64,000 nt of DNA from Salisapilia sapeloensis (lineage: Eukaryota > Oomycota > Peronosporomycetes > Peronosporales > Salisapiliaceae). This document shows positions 20,930 through 31,469 of the stretch, in pieces. Below the pieces are notes generated by a model. The model had not been told where the DNA came from, did no database searches, and saw only the letters and a list, made by a program, of their open reading frames with translations. The stretch's first letter is position 1. The number at the start of each line of letters is the position of its first letter. A program made the position numbers and the translations under genes. Where the stretch lies: assembly GCA_023334545.1 (NCBI GenBank), contig JAADVB010000064.1, positions 1-64,000 on the forward strand, given 5' to 3'.

Positions 20930-21583
20930 CTACTCTAGAGGAAACGCACTGTTGATAAACGTAGAATAGGTGGCAGCGCCAGAAGCGGTCATCTGAGACG
21001 GCGACACCAAGCCGCCATTGTGCGGCCTCACGTTGCTCACATGAGCACGAGGAACTTGCGTTTGTCGGACCATAGCCTTCTGGTACCGCTTCTTTGTCTC
21101 CAAGCGACGCTGGTTGTGGTTTGCTCGAGCGCGATGACGTTCACACAGGTTGTGTAATTCGCCATTTCGCTTCGTCGCGCGCATGTTCAAGCAACGTTTG
21201 TTTCGGTACCGGCAGAGCAGGTGCTTCTCCACATTGGCAGGAGCTTCTTGGTCCTTCTCTCGTCTGCTGACGGCGACCTTTTCTTCACGAGGCGAAACTG
21301 AAGCAGGTGCAGGCGGGTTTTGGACGCCGGTCATAGCTTTTGGCGGAGACTCTGGTGCGGCGCTGGTCAGGACATGAATCGGTGGCAGCTTAGACGATGA
21401 CATGGACGGCAAAATTGGAATGCCGTTTGTCTGACTAGTTTGCTGCTGATGCAGCATGTTGGGCATCGGTAACAGTGGCACTGGGTACTGCGACGATGAC
21501 TTCATGTACGCAGCGTCGGCGTCGCACGTCGTGGACTGGGCTTGCGGGAACGTCATGCGGATCGGGCGGTCTTCAAGTCCCAT
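20930..21583 (-). CDS. C3H-finger (WRC-like) protein, paralogue of the gene at 16.4 kb
   Basis: 217 aa, ATG at 21583, single exon. A disordered N-terminal half is rich in Pro, Ser and Gln (including HQQQTSQ). At residues about 125-170 lies C-x6-C-x15-C-x2-H (CRYRNKRC ... CERH) followed by RARANHNQRRLETKKRYQK. The finger matches the 16414-16866 protein in spacing and in the LN-R-A-K, G-LH and AN-NQRRL positions. A low-complexity activator-like N-terminus plus a basic finger fits a transcriptional regulator, but this is inference. The two genes are about 4 kb apart in the same orientation, with the 7TM gene between them. Confidence 0.65.
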   Translation of the reverse strand: MGLEDRPIRMTFPQAQSTTCDADAAYMKSSSQYPVPLLPMPNMLHQQQTSQTNGIPILPSMSSSKLPPIHVLTSAAPESPPKAMTGVQNPPAPASVSPREEKVAVSRREKDQEAPANVEKHLLCRYRNKRCLNMRATKRNGELHNLCERHRARANHNQRRLETKKRYQKAMVRQTQVPRAHVSNVRPHNGGLVSPSQMTASGAATYSTFINSAFPLE

Positions 21584-23683
21584 ACTGGTTTAACTTGGCA
21601 CAGGTATTGCGGGTGAGTGTGGGCGGGCGAATTGGAAAGTGACGTATATGTTTATTGGTGTACGTTTCCTTTGAACATTCCAAGGGCATAGTGAATGCGA
21701 GTCAATGAGAGTGAGGTATATTCAAATCAAGTCAGATGTGTGAAAGAACGGTGCAGAACTTGGGACAGCAGCGTCTGATATCTTGGCCCGTTCATTTAAG
21801 TACGTCAACTGGTGAAGGGCATGGAATCGTACGTTCGCGCATAAAAATTAGAAGTGACGGTTGAAGAATACCCAACTGGAGCCAATCCCATTCGCGATGA
21901 TCTGTTTAATGAACAGTATCGAATGAGATATCGGGATATGTAATTTATGACTTGCCTTCATTTATATTCTCCAAATTTTTAGACTTATAGATATTTCCAA
22001 GATATTCCTCCCCCTTTTTCTACTACGCAAGCAAGCTATTTATGAGATGGACTTGCACGAGACTGGGCGGTCCTCTATCATCGAAAGCAATCTGAGATCC
22101 GCGATGAACCAGCTGGAACGGATTGAAAATTTGGACAGCATTACTTCTAATTGTGCGATTGCTATACACACGGTAGCTTTTGTTTAAAGGTCCACTAGTC
22201 GCTGATATGAGTCTGATCTAGACTGCATCTCAGTATTTTCCCAAATTAACTCTTATTTGCTCTACTTTCTATTCAATAATTGCACAATATACACTGTTCA
22301 GCATAGTTTGCTACAATAAACAACCCGGTCTTTTACGTTAATTTCCCTCTCAAAACACTGGTTTGCGCTCACGTTACGCCTCAATTGTTGCTCCCAGACC
22401 TATGTACAACAAAGCAGGATAGCTTAGGGAACAATAACGCCGGAAATTAAACAGAAACGTTTAGAGCTAAAGCTATGGGCTTTGTTTGTAGATTAAAGCG
22501 CCAATGGTTGTAGTGCTTTTTCGGAATGCAGCACGGAAACGATCCATTTCTAATTGAAAAGAATATGGTAAAAAATGGATGTGATACACAGCGTTCTACC
22601 GTCGAATTTGAGGCGATGTGGAGACAACAACGTTACGCATTGTATGCTGATAGTCGTCATTGACGCTTCGATTTTGCACGTACTATGTTGTGATGAAGAA
22701 TATGATCTGTTTATTGTGCTAGTATTTCAAAATGTACATGAACTACTGCAATTCTATAGAGAAGCAATGGTGAGTATACAGACTCCCACGTGCGCAGACA
22801 ATGAAGCACGTAGTTTTGAATGCCTTATTTGGATACAATTTCCTATTGAGCTAAAGCGAGTGAGATCTATGTCATCGATCTTGACATGGGAGTAAAATGT
22901 TAAGTAAAATAGAAATGAGGCGGAGACAGAAGGCTCAGCAGGCCTGGTCAAGTGAAGTTGAAGTATAATGGATCCTAAAGATATCGCAACCTTTTAGGAT
23001 ATTGACGACCGTTTAGGATCCCGCGTCGTGCACAAAGCGCAACGCTGAAGGGCTATACGTGACACGGATGGCGATCACTAATATATGTCTGTCGCTTGAG
23101 CACATGTATCTTTGACAAAACACGATTCGTCATCAGTGCAATGGGATGCTTGTCAAACAGAAAAAAGATACATGTGAAGACAGGTCCAGCTATCCGATCG
23201 ATCTTCCAATTCAACGTAAGCGTTGTCGAGCTGAACGACTAGCTTGCAGCGATTGCCGAAGCCATAGAAAGGATCTTTCGCTTTGAAGAAGTCTTAAAGA
23301 TGCGAAAGCGATAGTAGCCAACAGTCTTGAAGCTGATACTGTACGAATATAATGAATGCAGTTCAGTCTTTTAATGGGCTGTTCCTACCTAGACACTGCC
23401 ACAGCAATACCGATAAAGAGATCGATGACAATAGCAAGGAATATCATTTGTAAGCAATACGCTGCAAGTATCTATTCCATATCCCCTCGTCTTCAACCCA
23501 CGACAATTTGGGCAATTCGCCAAGGATCCTTGTCGGATGGATTTGCATCAGGCCAAGCGGTTTCCTACCAGCAACAGAAGCCTGACATGCGAGATAACTC
23601 AGCTGCACTAAATTGAAGCGAAGCTAAACAGCGTTACATTGATTGAACGGTGGCTACATCTGTCGACACCTTTCAGAGGAAAT
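21584..23683. other. Intergenic region of about 2.1 kb
   Basis: AT-rich spacer with no supported gene. It contains a short inverted repeat (GGATCCTAAA at 22970-22979 with TTTAGGATCC at 23012-23021). ATG-initiated frames of 106 and 86 codons (22575-22895, 23356-23616) have no recognisable features. Confidence 0.4.
22970..23021. repeat. 10-bp perfect inverted repeat around a GGATCC site
   Basis: GGATCCTAAA (22970-22979) and TTTAGGATCC (23012-23021) are perfect reverse complements separated by 32 bases. A third copy of the core, TTTTAGGATA, lies between them at 22992-23001. It may be the remains of a transposon end. No coding sequence is associated. Confidence 0.5.
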
Positions 23684-25677
23684 CTACGCCTCCATGCTCT
23701 TCAGCGTCGGCGAGACACTGAACGTAGCTTCCGTCCGCGCTTGGATGTCCTCGACACTCACATGATCGGCCTTTTCCTCCAGCACCAGTCCGCCGCTACC
23801 GACGGAGAAGACGCCAAGTTCCGTGATGATCTGATCCACGACGCCTGTGCCTGTCAACGGCAACGTGCACTCGTTCAAAATTTTGCTCGCACCGCCCTTG
23901 GCGTTGTGCTCCATGGTAACCACAACCTTATTTCCGCTTCCGACGAGATCCATGGCGCCGCCCATGCCCTTGACCATCTTGCCGGGGATGATCCAGTTGG
24001 CCAAATCGCCATTTCCAGCCACCTGGAGCGCGCCTGGAGAAAGTCATAAGTGCAACGTCAGCTTCAGATCAAAAGATGCCTCGTACCGAGAATCGTCAGA
24101 TGCACGTGGCCACCGCGGATCATGCCGAAGCTGTCGGAAGAGGAGAACGTGGATGATCCAGGCAAGAACGTCACCGTCTCCTTGCCAGCATTGATCAGAT
24201 CCGGGTCCTGCTCTCCCTCCTTCGGGTACGGACCCATGCCCAGGAGCCCATTCTCAGATTGAAGCACCACTTCCACGCCTTGCGGAATGTAGTTGGATGC
24301 AAGTGTCGGCAGGCCAATGCCCAAATTGACGTACATACCGTGCTTGAGCTCCTTTGCAGCACGCTTGATGATGCGCTCTCGATCGGCAGACATTTTATGC
24401 GCCGACGTCTACGTCTGTGTCAGCTCAGCTTTTAGCACCGTACATGAATCGTCTACCTTGCTCTCCGACAGCGTTAGTTTTTCAATACGCTTTTCGTATC
24501 CAGACGCCTGGAAGATGCGTTGGACGTATATGCTGGGTAAATGGACTTCATCTACAGAACCAATTACTTTTCCATGATACCTCCAGCAGATACGGAGCAA
24601 GCCGTACCTGGATGGATCTCTCCCGGCTCGACCAGTTCCTCCACTTCGGCGATCGTGATCTTCCCTGCTTTGGCTGCATCCAGATTAAAGTTCTTCGCGG
24701 TGCCTTTGAAGACGAGGTTGCCAGCAGTGTCTCCCTTCCACGCTTTCACGATGGCATAGTCTCCCGTAATAGCTTCCTCCATCACGTAGTGCCGTCCATT
24801 GAACTCTCTCGTTTCACGAGGAGCGCTCGGGATGGCTGCCGAGCCATCTGCGTTAAGTTTAATGGGAAACCCTCCAGTCTATTACACTATTCAATCGTCT
24901 ACAGTCACCACGAGAAAACAACTAGAGCATACTTGGATGACAGTGCCATAGGCCGTCGGCGTGAAGAAAGCAGGGATACCAGAGCCACCAGCTCGAATCC
25001 GCTCCGCCAGCGTTCCCTACCAGAACATTAGAATTGTAAATGACAAAAGAATGATAGCACGTACTTGCGGCGTGAGCTCCACTTCGAGCTGACCGGTCAG
25101 ATAAAGTTTTTCAAACAAGGCATTCTCACCAACGTATGAAGAAATCATTCGTTTGATCTACTCATAGCATGAGACTTGGTGGTAGAACGGCAGAAACGTC
25201 GTAGTTACCTGGTTCTTCTGAAGCAATAGACCGAGACCAAAGTCGTCAACACCAGCGTTATTGGAGACGCACACGAGGTCTTTAGCTCCCTACATCTAGA
25301 TAAATAAACATGCATTGCATCGTACTCTACAATCTCGTTTACCTGCTTGGTCAATGCCTTGATGCTGTTCTCTGGGATGCCGCAAAGTCCGAATCCACCG
25401 AGGACACTGCGTGCATTCGAATAAGACAAAGCACAAGTGTACATGCAAGATTCATCTACATTTCAGCTCCGTCCGGAATGTCTCGAACGGCTTCGTCGGC
25501 ATTTTGGACCACCTTGCTGCTCTCGAATCGCGTTCCTCCTATGGCGCGCTGGACACAAATTAGTACTTGTCCATGCGTGAGCAATATCAATAAAGCCATG
25601 GAGAGGGGAGGCAACGAGGGACCTACCAGAGGCACATTGAGTGAGGGGCGAAGGCGTTTGGAAGCGAGGCGGAGCAT
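23684..25677 (-). CDS. Succinyl-CoA:3-ketoacid CoA transferase (SCOT), mitochondrial
   Basis: 504 aa from ten exons: 25627-25677, 25460-25548, 25343-25406, 25209-25289, 25065-25157, 24933-25016, 24608-24878, 24457-24566, 24087-24408 and 23684-24033. Introns are 41-78 nt, all GT-AG, and all phases close. The enzyme moves CoA from succinyl-CoA to acetoacetate in ketone-body use. The N-terminus ([13 protein letters not shown]) is a mitochondrial-targeting type. The alpha half has [11 protein letters not shown] and [11 protein letters not shown]. The beta half has the Glu-containing [12 protein letters not shown] active-site motif and GGAMDLV. Length (about 500) fits the fused eukaryotic form. 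Exon 9 must use the second of two AGs, since the first would leave an in-frame TAG. Confidence 0.92.
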
Positions 25678-25690
25678 GGTCGTTCTCGTC

Positions 25691-25706
25691 GAGTGCAAAA
25701 TGAGGT
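25691..25706 (-). promoter_or_regulatory. Inr/FPR-like start element of the SCOT gene
   Basis: On the minus strand CCTCATTTTGCACTC lies about 15-30 bases upstream of the SCOT ATG. It fits the oomycete initiator pattern TCATTYYNCA closely, though the flanking FPR half is imperfect. Confidence 0.45.
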
Positions 25707-26218
25707 TGTGCGTGGCCAGATCAAGTTCAAGTTGCTGAGTGTCTGAGAACCCAAAAGTCTTTGTCTTCAACCTGGGCTTTGTATGAAGGTGGGATTAACT
25801 TTTGTGTGATGAGACGACACTCTTCCCTCCATGCTCGTACAGAGAATGCTCCTTCAGAGATACTTTCCTACGGAACGGTCCATGTTCTTATTCCATGGCA
25901 AGTACCTTTGTCCTCCTGTCTTTCCTCATTGAAAATCTCAGATAGATCTTTTTGCGTATCTGACCCCATCTTCAACCGCATATCCTCCACAGCTGTTCAT
26001 GACATCGTCGTCTCTACTTCGTCCGCCTCACGCCAGTCCATGCACCGCACACACTCATTCGCCTCCATCACGAAAGATCTCGTAGCTCCTCTCCTGTCAT
26101 ATCATGCACTCTATGCCTCCTCTGCAAAACTCATGCGTCCGTCCAAGATACGCAATACCAAGTCGAAATATCCAATCTCGATCGGAGCTCGTCGCCTCAC
26201 AATCTTTTTTCCACCGTC
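25707..26218. other. Divergent intergenic region between SCOT and exchanger
   Basis: About 540 bp separate the two divergent start codons, counting from SCOT ATG 25677. Pyrimidine-rich tracts precede the exchanger start. No additional gene is supported. Confidence 0.4.
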
Positions 26219-27916
26219 ATGGGCATGTTCGTCGACCCAGCAACGCTCCCAGAAGGCGGAGACGGACTGCTTCAAGTCTGTTTCCTAGGAGCCGTCTATG
26301 GCTTCGTCCTGTACTACGCCAGCAACATGATTTCCGACGGCAGTGAGCTCCTTCTCCTCGTGCCGTCCCTCGCCGGCCTCGTCGGTAGCGTCGTCCTCCC
26401 CGTCCTCGGCGCCGTGCCGGACGGTGCCATCGTGCTCTTCTCGGGCATGGGTCCCGATGCCCAAGAGCAGATCTCGGTCGGTGTCGGCGCTCTTGCCGGC
26501 TCCACCATCATGCTCATCACGATCCCGTGGTGCGTCGCCATCTACGCCGGGCGCGTGAATCTGAACGACAAGGGCAATGGGAATTACAATCGCCCGAAGC
26601 AGGCGGCGGAGAACTGGACCAAGCTTCAACCTCCAGGCAACAAGAGTCTTAAGCGAACGGGTGTCGTCTTCTTTGACGAAATCAGTACGAACGCCAAAAT
26701 GGCCATGGCCACGGGTCTCATCTACCTCATCCTCCAGCTTCCTGCCTTCAAGTACACCGGCACAAAGGCTCGGGACGCTGAGGAAGACCCGGACAAGGTC
26801 GCAGCGCAGGAGAAACCCTTTGCTCTTGCGGCGTTTATCGTCGCCATCATCTCGTTCCTAGCCTACTTGTACTACAACGTCCACAAGTCCTCCCAGGTCT
26901 CGTCAGACAAGGTGGACGAGGTGCGTGTGCAGGCCATTCGCAACGGAAAGATCAGTCTCTCGGGCGTCCTGAGCAAAGAGCTCTCCAAGATGAAGGAGCG
27001 GTCCGAGGACGAGACCACTGCCTTGACTGCCAGGGCGCATCTGGAGCAGGTCAAGCACATCGTCCGCCCCTTCTTCTTCGTCTACGATGAAGACCACAAC
27101 GGCAAGATCGACTCGAATGAGCTCCAGAGCCTATTTAAGGACTTGGGCGAGAGCCTAAAGGACGACGAGGCCAAGCAGTGGCTCAAGTCGGCAGACGTCG
27201 ACAACAGTGGGTACCTGGAGCTAGACGAGCTCGTCCAAGTCACTCTCCGCTATCTCCTCGCCAAGTACGAGAAGGAGCTCAGTGGCAAGAGTAGCGACAA
27301 CGTTCGCATGGGCTCCATCCATCGAGAACCGGTGAACGAAAGCTCTTTCGTGAGCGTCAACGAAGAGGAAGACGAGGAAGAGGAGGACGTGCCGGAGGAT
27401 CTGGCTAACCTCTCGGTCGCAGAGCAGCAGAAACGTATCAAGCTGCGCGCTGCCTGGATGACGCTCGTCGGCACGGCACTCGTGCTCGTCTTCTCGGACC
27501 CGATGGTCGATATCCTGTCCGAGGTAGGCAAGCGCACTGGCGTTCCGTCCTTCTACATCTCGTTCATCTTCGCCCCGCTGGCCTCCAACGCCAGTGAGAT
27601 CATTGCGTCGTACAACTACGCGCTCAAGAAGACGAGCAAGACGATCTCGATCTCGGTCTCGGCGCTCCTTGGCGCCGTCATCATGAACAATACGCTCAAC
27701 GTCGGCATCTTTGCTGGGCTCATGTACTTCAAGAGCTCGGCGCTCGTGTGGGAGTTCACGGCAGAGGTCGCTGCGATTCTGTTTGCCGAAGTCGCAGTTG
27801 GGCTCATGGCCCTGCGGAAGACCCAGCGACTCGTGGACGCGCTCGTGGTGCTCTCGGTCTATCCTGCCTCTCTTGTCATTGTCTACGTGCTGGAGAACGT
27901 TTTTGGACTGGATTAA
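26219..27916 (+). CDS. EF-hand sodium/calcium exchanger-like cation antiporter
   Basis: 565 aa, single exon, ATG at 26219. Two blocks of hydrophobic helices flank a central cytosolic loop. The first block holds the alpha-repeat motif with GAVPDGAIVLFSG; the second holds FIFAPLASNASEIIASYNYA and an LLGAVIMNNTLN motif, as in the CaCA superfamily. The loop has two EF hands: DEDHNGKIDSNE (about 290-301) and DVDNSGYLELDE (about 326-337). They suggest Ca2+ regulation. This two-EF-hand arrangement is that of plant NCL/EF-CAX-type exchangers. Likely exports Ca2+ across the plasma or vacuolar membrane; ion preference is not decidable. GC-rich third positions set it off from the AT-rich flanks. Confidence 0.85.
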   Translation: MGMFVDPATLPEGGDGLLQVCFLGAVYGFVLYYASNMISDGSELLLLVPSLAGLVGSVVLPVLGAVPDGAIVLFSGMGPDAQEQISVGVGALAGSTIMLITIPWCVAIYAGRVNLNDKGNGNYNRPKQAAENWTKLQPPGNKSLKRTGVVFFDEISTNAKMAMATGLIYLILQLPAFKYTGTKARDAEEDPDKVAAQEKPFALAAFIVAIISFLAYLYYNVHKSSQVSSDKVDEVRVQAIRNGKISLSGVLSKELSKMKERSEDETTALTARAHLEQVKHIVRPFFFVYDEDHNGKIDSNELQSLFKDLGESLKDDEAKQWLKSADVDNSGYLELDELVQVTLRYLLAKYEKELSGKSSDNVRMGSIHREPVNESSFVSVNEEEDEEEEDVPEDLANLSVAEQQKRIKLRAAWMTLVGTALVLVFSDPMVDILSEVGKRTGVPSFYISFIFAPLASNASEIIASYNYALKKTSKTISISVSALLGAVIMNNTLNVGIFAGLMYFKSSALVWEFTAEVAAILFAEVAVGLMALRKTQRLVDALVVLSVYPASLVIVYVLENVFGLD

Positions 27917-28646
27917 GACACTGCTTTGTCATTTTTCGTTAACCTGAATGAACACCTGGACTATCATCTTTTGCTTCTTCTGTCTTTATCAACTCTGCGC
28001 TTGTACGAGTAGATGATCGCATGGGTGGTACTTGTAGGACGACAGAAGCTTTAAAGGACGTTATGTACAGGAGCTATTGAGATCGTTGTACCGGTTTCCG
28101 TTAACTTTGCCAGAGATCCATGCGTCCGATAGGATAATCAAAGCTGTTGAAAGGTTGCGCAGTGATACTGCTTTACTCAACAAGAAAATTGGCAGCATAC
28201 TCACCAAGACGATTGAGCGTGAGGTCCACTGGTGCCTCTCTCGGATGCAGAGCATAATATAAAAGTATGGTAACTCAGAAGGTTCCCAAGTCCCTTGTCC
28301 TATCCTTGACCCCATAACTGGGTGCTTTCGTCGAAACCACTGCATTCCACGAGCACCACGACACTTGAGCACCAATCTAAAGACACTTGAGCACCAATCT
28401 AAAAGCTGTCACGAGCCTCTTAGATGAGTCAGTGTATACTGCAGTCTACCTTCCACTTGCATTCATTGTCAATAGCTAGCAGCCACTTCCACCACGAAGC
28501 ACAACACAATGCTTTACAATCGACACGTGATGATCAACAACATCAGCGCACTGAATATACACGTCTTCAGCTATGAATAGAGGTGTTCCAAGACAACTGG
28601 ATGCATCATGGCTTTAACGTCTCACAGATTCCTATTTGTTTATCGT
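27917..28646. other. Intergenic, contains a 22-bp tandem duplication
   Basis: About 730 bp between the convergent 3' ends of the exchanger and APRT genes. It holds a perfect 22-bp tandem duplication at 28360-28403 and no supported gene. Confidence 0.45.
28360..28403. repeat. Perfect 22-bp tandem duplication
   Basis: The 22-base unit beginning GACACTTGAGCACCAATC occupies 28360-28381 and is repeated without change at 28382-28403. Confidence 0.9.
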
Positions 28647-29213
28647 CTATTGTTTGCCTTGCGCTTGGAGGATCTCGTCGTCGGAAAGGAGAGACACGAT
28701 CTCGACGCTGTCAGACACAGCGTCTTCCACCTTCTTACGGCCAGGCAGCACCTTGAGCTCGACAACGAAAGCGCAGCACACGACCTTGCCACCAGCCTTT
28801 TGCACCAGCTTCACACCAGCCTCGGCTGTGCCGCCCGTGGCGAGCAGATCGTCAAGTAGCAAGACGCGGTCTCCTGGTTGCACAGCACCCTCCTGAATGC
28901 TCAACTTGTCCGGACCGTACTCTTTCTCGTACTGCACCGTGTCACTCACACGAGGCATCTTGTCCGGTTTGCGCAACATGAACACACGCTTTCCCCACTT
29001 GGCACCAAAGTAAGGTGCGAAGAGGAAGCCTCGGGCATCGAAGCAGCCGATGCAGTCAAAGGACTCCGGGTCCAGCGCCTTTTCGAACAGGTCAAAGCAT
29101 AGCTGGAGCTCCTTGGGGCTAGCCAACAGGCCGCCGACGTCAAAGAAGTGGGGGACGCCCTTGAACGGGACGCTCGGGATCACTTGGGCCAACTCCTGTT
29201 GCTTGGTCGTCAT
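28647..29213 (-). CDS. apt: Adenine phosphoribosyltransferase
   Basis: 188 aa, single exon, ATG at 29211-29213 (MTTKQQELAQ). Type I phosphoribosyltransferase converting adenine plus PRPP to AMP in purine salvage. The PRPP-binding motif VLLLDDLLATGGTA is at about residues 120-133, and the substrate-loop region GCFDARGFLFAP at about 55-66. Length matches APRT (170-190). The usual SIEARGF is here CFDARGF, a conservative family variant. An upstream in-frame extension has no ATG. Confidence 0.93.
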   Translation of the reverse strand: MTTKQQELAQVIPSVPFKGVPHFFDVGGLLASPKELQLCFDLFEKALDPESFDCIGCFDARGFLFAPYFGAKWGKRVFMLRKPDKMPRVSDTVQYEKEYGPDKLSIQEGAVQPGDRVLLLDDLLATGGTAEAGVKLVQKAGGKVVCCAFVVELKVLPGRKKVEDAVSDSVEIVSLLSDDEILQAQGKQ

Positions 29214-30044
29214 CCTACTCGATTGTATATCAGCACTTCGTGGCTGGCAAGTGCTCGCACTCTGGAAGCCAAGAGCCAAAACGGTTGGTAACCGCCACGT
29301 CCGTCGACCAGCTCACGTGCGTCAGCAGGATTGATTGGCAGGTGTATGACAGAAGGTGGAGCATACAAAATCCATGTCGACTGTACCAAGTGAAGTGCTC
29401 CACACCAATTTAGGTTCTGCCACGATAAGAGCTTTATCTCTTTCTGGCATCTTTGTGGAAACTTGCTTGCTAGAAGGAGGAAACAAATGAAAGGAGTAGA
29501 ATTTCCTGGCCAAGTGTTTCCAAGATCAAACTAGGCGCATATTCGTTGTACTAAAAGTTATTGATCGCATACTTGTTTATTTCTAATTTTAACTATGTGT
29601 CCAGGTCAACTATTCTGCACTTTTATTTTGTAGAGCATGGGCCCAAGTTTTCAGAAATCTCCCTCGAGTCGTGTATTTCAGTAGTGTGCTGAGCAACGCA
29701 AGAGTGAGGTGGCGGAACACCAGTTGCGAACACGCTATCTAGGTGTCATAGAGCTCTGTTACTTTGAGGCTACTACCGGTATTGGCTGAAAACAATTCGG
29801 CGGATAATATTAGATTCATGACGTGGCCTTATCATGCATCACTGGCCTATGCACTTATTCGTACGTGTCATGAATCACGAGAACGACGTAGTGGTACCAG
29901 AGTTTTAAGCTCCCATACAGATCGCAAATGAAGTATACAGATGGAAGAGTGGTGACTCAGCACACAATCACCTTGGCAAGCAAGCACGTAGGAAGTGGAT
30001 CCGAGCCCATTATCCTTTCGACGCCATTGACGGCAAGACAGAAA
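29214..30044. other. Intergenic, no gene seen
   Basis: About 830 bp between divergent APRT and the LPMO-like gene. An in-frame ATG at 29928 would extend the downstream gene by 39 residues but would bury its signal peptide, so it is treated as leader. Confidence 0.4.
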
Positions 30045-31469
30045 ATGGTGCTTAAAGCAATTTCTGCAACCATTGCGGCCGCATTGGTTTGCACAGCTCA
30101 CGCTGGATTGATTGCCCCTCTCCCGATCACAGGACCATTTAAATTAAATGAAGTTACCAATACTTCTATGGCTTGCGGAGAAGACTTGGGTCAGGCCAGA
30201 TACCAGCATGTAAAGCAAGGCGGCAGTTTTGAGGCACAGTTTCATCGCGACTATGAACTTGACTATGGTGGATATATTGGCGGGTTCATCCGTTGGGCTC
30301 TCGCCCCCATCGAATCTACAGATGATTATCCATCGGCAAGTGATTTTGACAACAACGTCTTGCAATACAGCTGCCACGAAGCATTATGTGAGTTGTACGA
30401 GCCCAAGGATGGAAAAGCGAAGCCATTTTATGAGCTGTCCAAGCTGCCTGAGACGACGAAAGACGATGAAACGATTCGCAATGGATGGGTGTGCAAGGAC
30501 ACGGTAGATATTCCCGAGTCTCTTCCGACTGGATTGTATAAATTTCAGTTCACTCGTTTCGGTGCTGGGGATGCAGTCACAAAGGATCGCGGCAAGAGCG
30601 ATTCGACTGAAAATATTGCGCGGTTAAAATCTCTCAAGCCTGCACCTCCGCAACGCACGTGTGGGTATCTAAAAGTCGGTCCCAAAGATGAAAAAAGTTC
30701 TAGCCTAGGCTCAGGACCAGGTCCAAGCTCAAGCTCAGGCTTGGACTCCATGTCGGGGTCCTTGGATTCCATCGATGGTTCTGGTTCCGACTCGAATTCG
30801 GTCGGACCTGGCACGACTCATGCCGATCCTGCTACAGACGGCAACGATGACGGCCTCAACGTGGACGGAAAGAAAGGAGAGTGGCATTGGGGGGCGACTA
30901 GTAGCACATCAAGCGACGACTCGAAGGGTGGTTCCAATGCCGACAATGTTGATGCCGGTGACGCCGATAGCACTGATACCGGTGGTGGATTATTCGACAC
31001 GGACGACCCTGCATCTGCAAGTGATGCTAACTCGAACTCTGTTAGCGTAGATGGGTCTCATTCTGGCTCTGGTCCATCTCTAGCGAGCAGTCACAGCAGT
31101 AGTGGTAGTGTTGGTGCTACTCCTAGTCAAAACAGCAAGAGTCGATCTGACGGCAATTTGAAAAACGCGAGCGGCTCAGACACTGACGACGTTGCTGGAG
31201 ACAAAGATGCCAACAATAAGCAGAAGGTGAAAGAGGTGACAGTACGAAGGCTGCAAGATGGTTCGAAATCTGGTGGTAAGACCAAACTAGATCTCGGATG
31301 CCCAAAAAACGTAAGAAATGACTACTTGTACAACCGCGGGAGCAGCTGCGCTTATGCCTTTACCAACAAAATTGAAATTGTCGATGGTGAGGCCAAAGAT
31401 CTAGAGAAGTTCCCATTCGAGCCATTTAAGCCTGGTACGCCAGCCGATATTGACCCTGGTTGTGACTAA
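30045..31469 (+). CDS. Secreted LPMO-like protein with Ser/Gly/Asp-rich tail
   Basis: 474 aa, single exon. The ATG at 30045 begins a signal peptide (MVLKAISATIAAALVCTA). If cleavage follows CTA, the mature protein starts HAGLIAPLPITG, an N-terminal His with the hG-x-I-x-x-P-like pattern of lytic polysaccharide monooxygenases. Residues about 20-205 form a cysteine-paired domain (SMACGED, YSCHEALC, NGWVCKD, RTCGYLK) with further histidines, including QFHRDY. About 220 residues of Ser/Gly/Asp low complexity follow, then a small C-terminal Cys segment. Oomycetes have an LPMO family (AA17) with such extensions, so the resemblance is meaningful, but the second copper His is not pinned down. Secreted, substrate unknown. 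Confidence 0.55.
   Translation: MVLKAISATIAAALVCTAHAGLIAPLPITGPFKLNEVTNTSMACGEDLGQARYQHVKQGGSFEAQFHRDYELDYGGYIGGFIRWALAPIESTDDYPSASDFDNNVLQYSCHEALCELYEPKDGKAKPFYELSKLPETTKDDETIRNGWVCKDTVDIPESLPTGLYKFQFTRFGAGDAVTKDRGKSDSTENIARLKSLKPAPPQRTCGYLKVGPKDEKSSSLGSGPGPSSSSGLDSMSGSLDSIDGSGSDSNSVGPGTTHADPATDGNDDGLNVDGKKGEWHWGATSSTSSDDSKGGSNADNVDAGDADSTDTGGGLFDTDDPASASDANSNSVSVDGSHSGSGPSLASSHSSSGSVGATPSQNSKSRSDGNLKNASGSDTDDVAGDKDANNKQKVKEVTVRRLQDGSKSGGKTKLDLGCPKNVRNDYLYNRGSSCAYAFTNKIEIVDGEAKDLEKFPFEPFKPGTPADIDPGCD

Noticed and set aside
22575..22895. 106-codon plus-strand ATG frame
   Set aside because: Hydrophobic patches but no coherent topology or homologous pattern.
24567..24607. Read-through of the 41-nt SCOT segment
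   Set aside because: It is not a multiple of three and would break the conserved [13 protein letters not shown] region.
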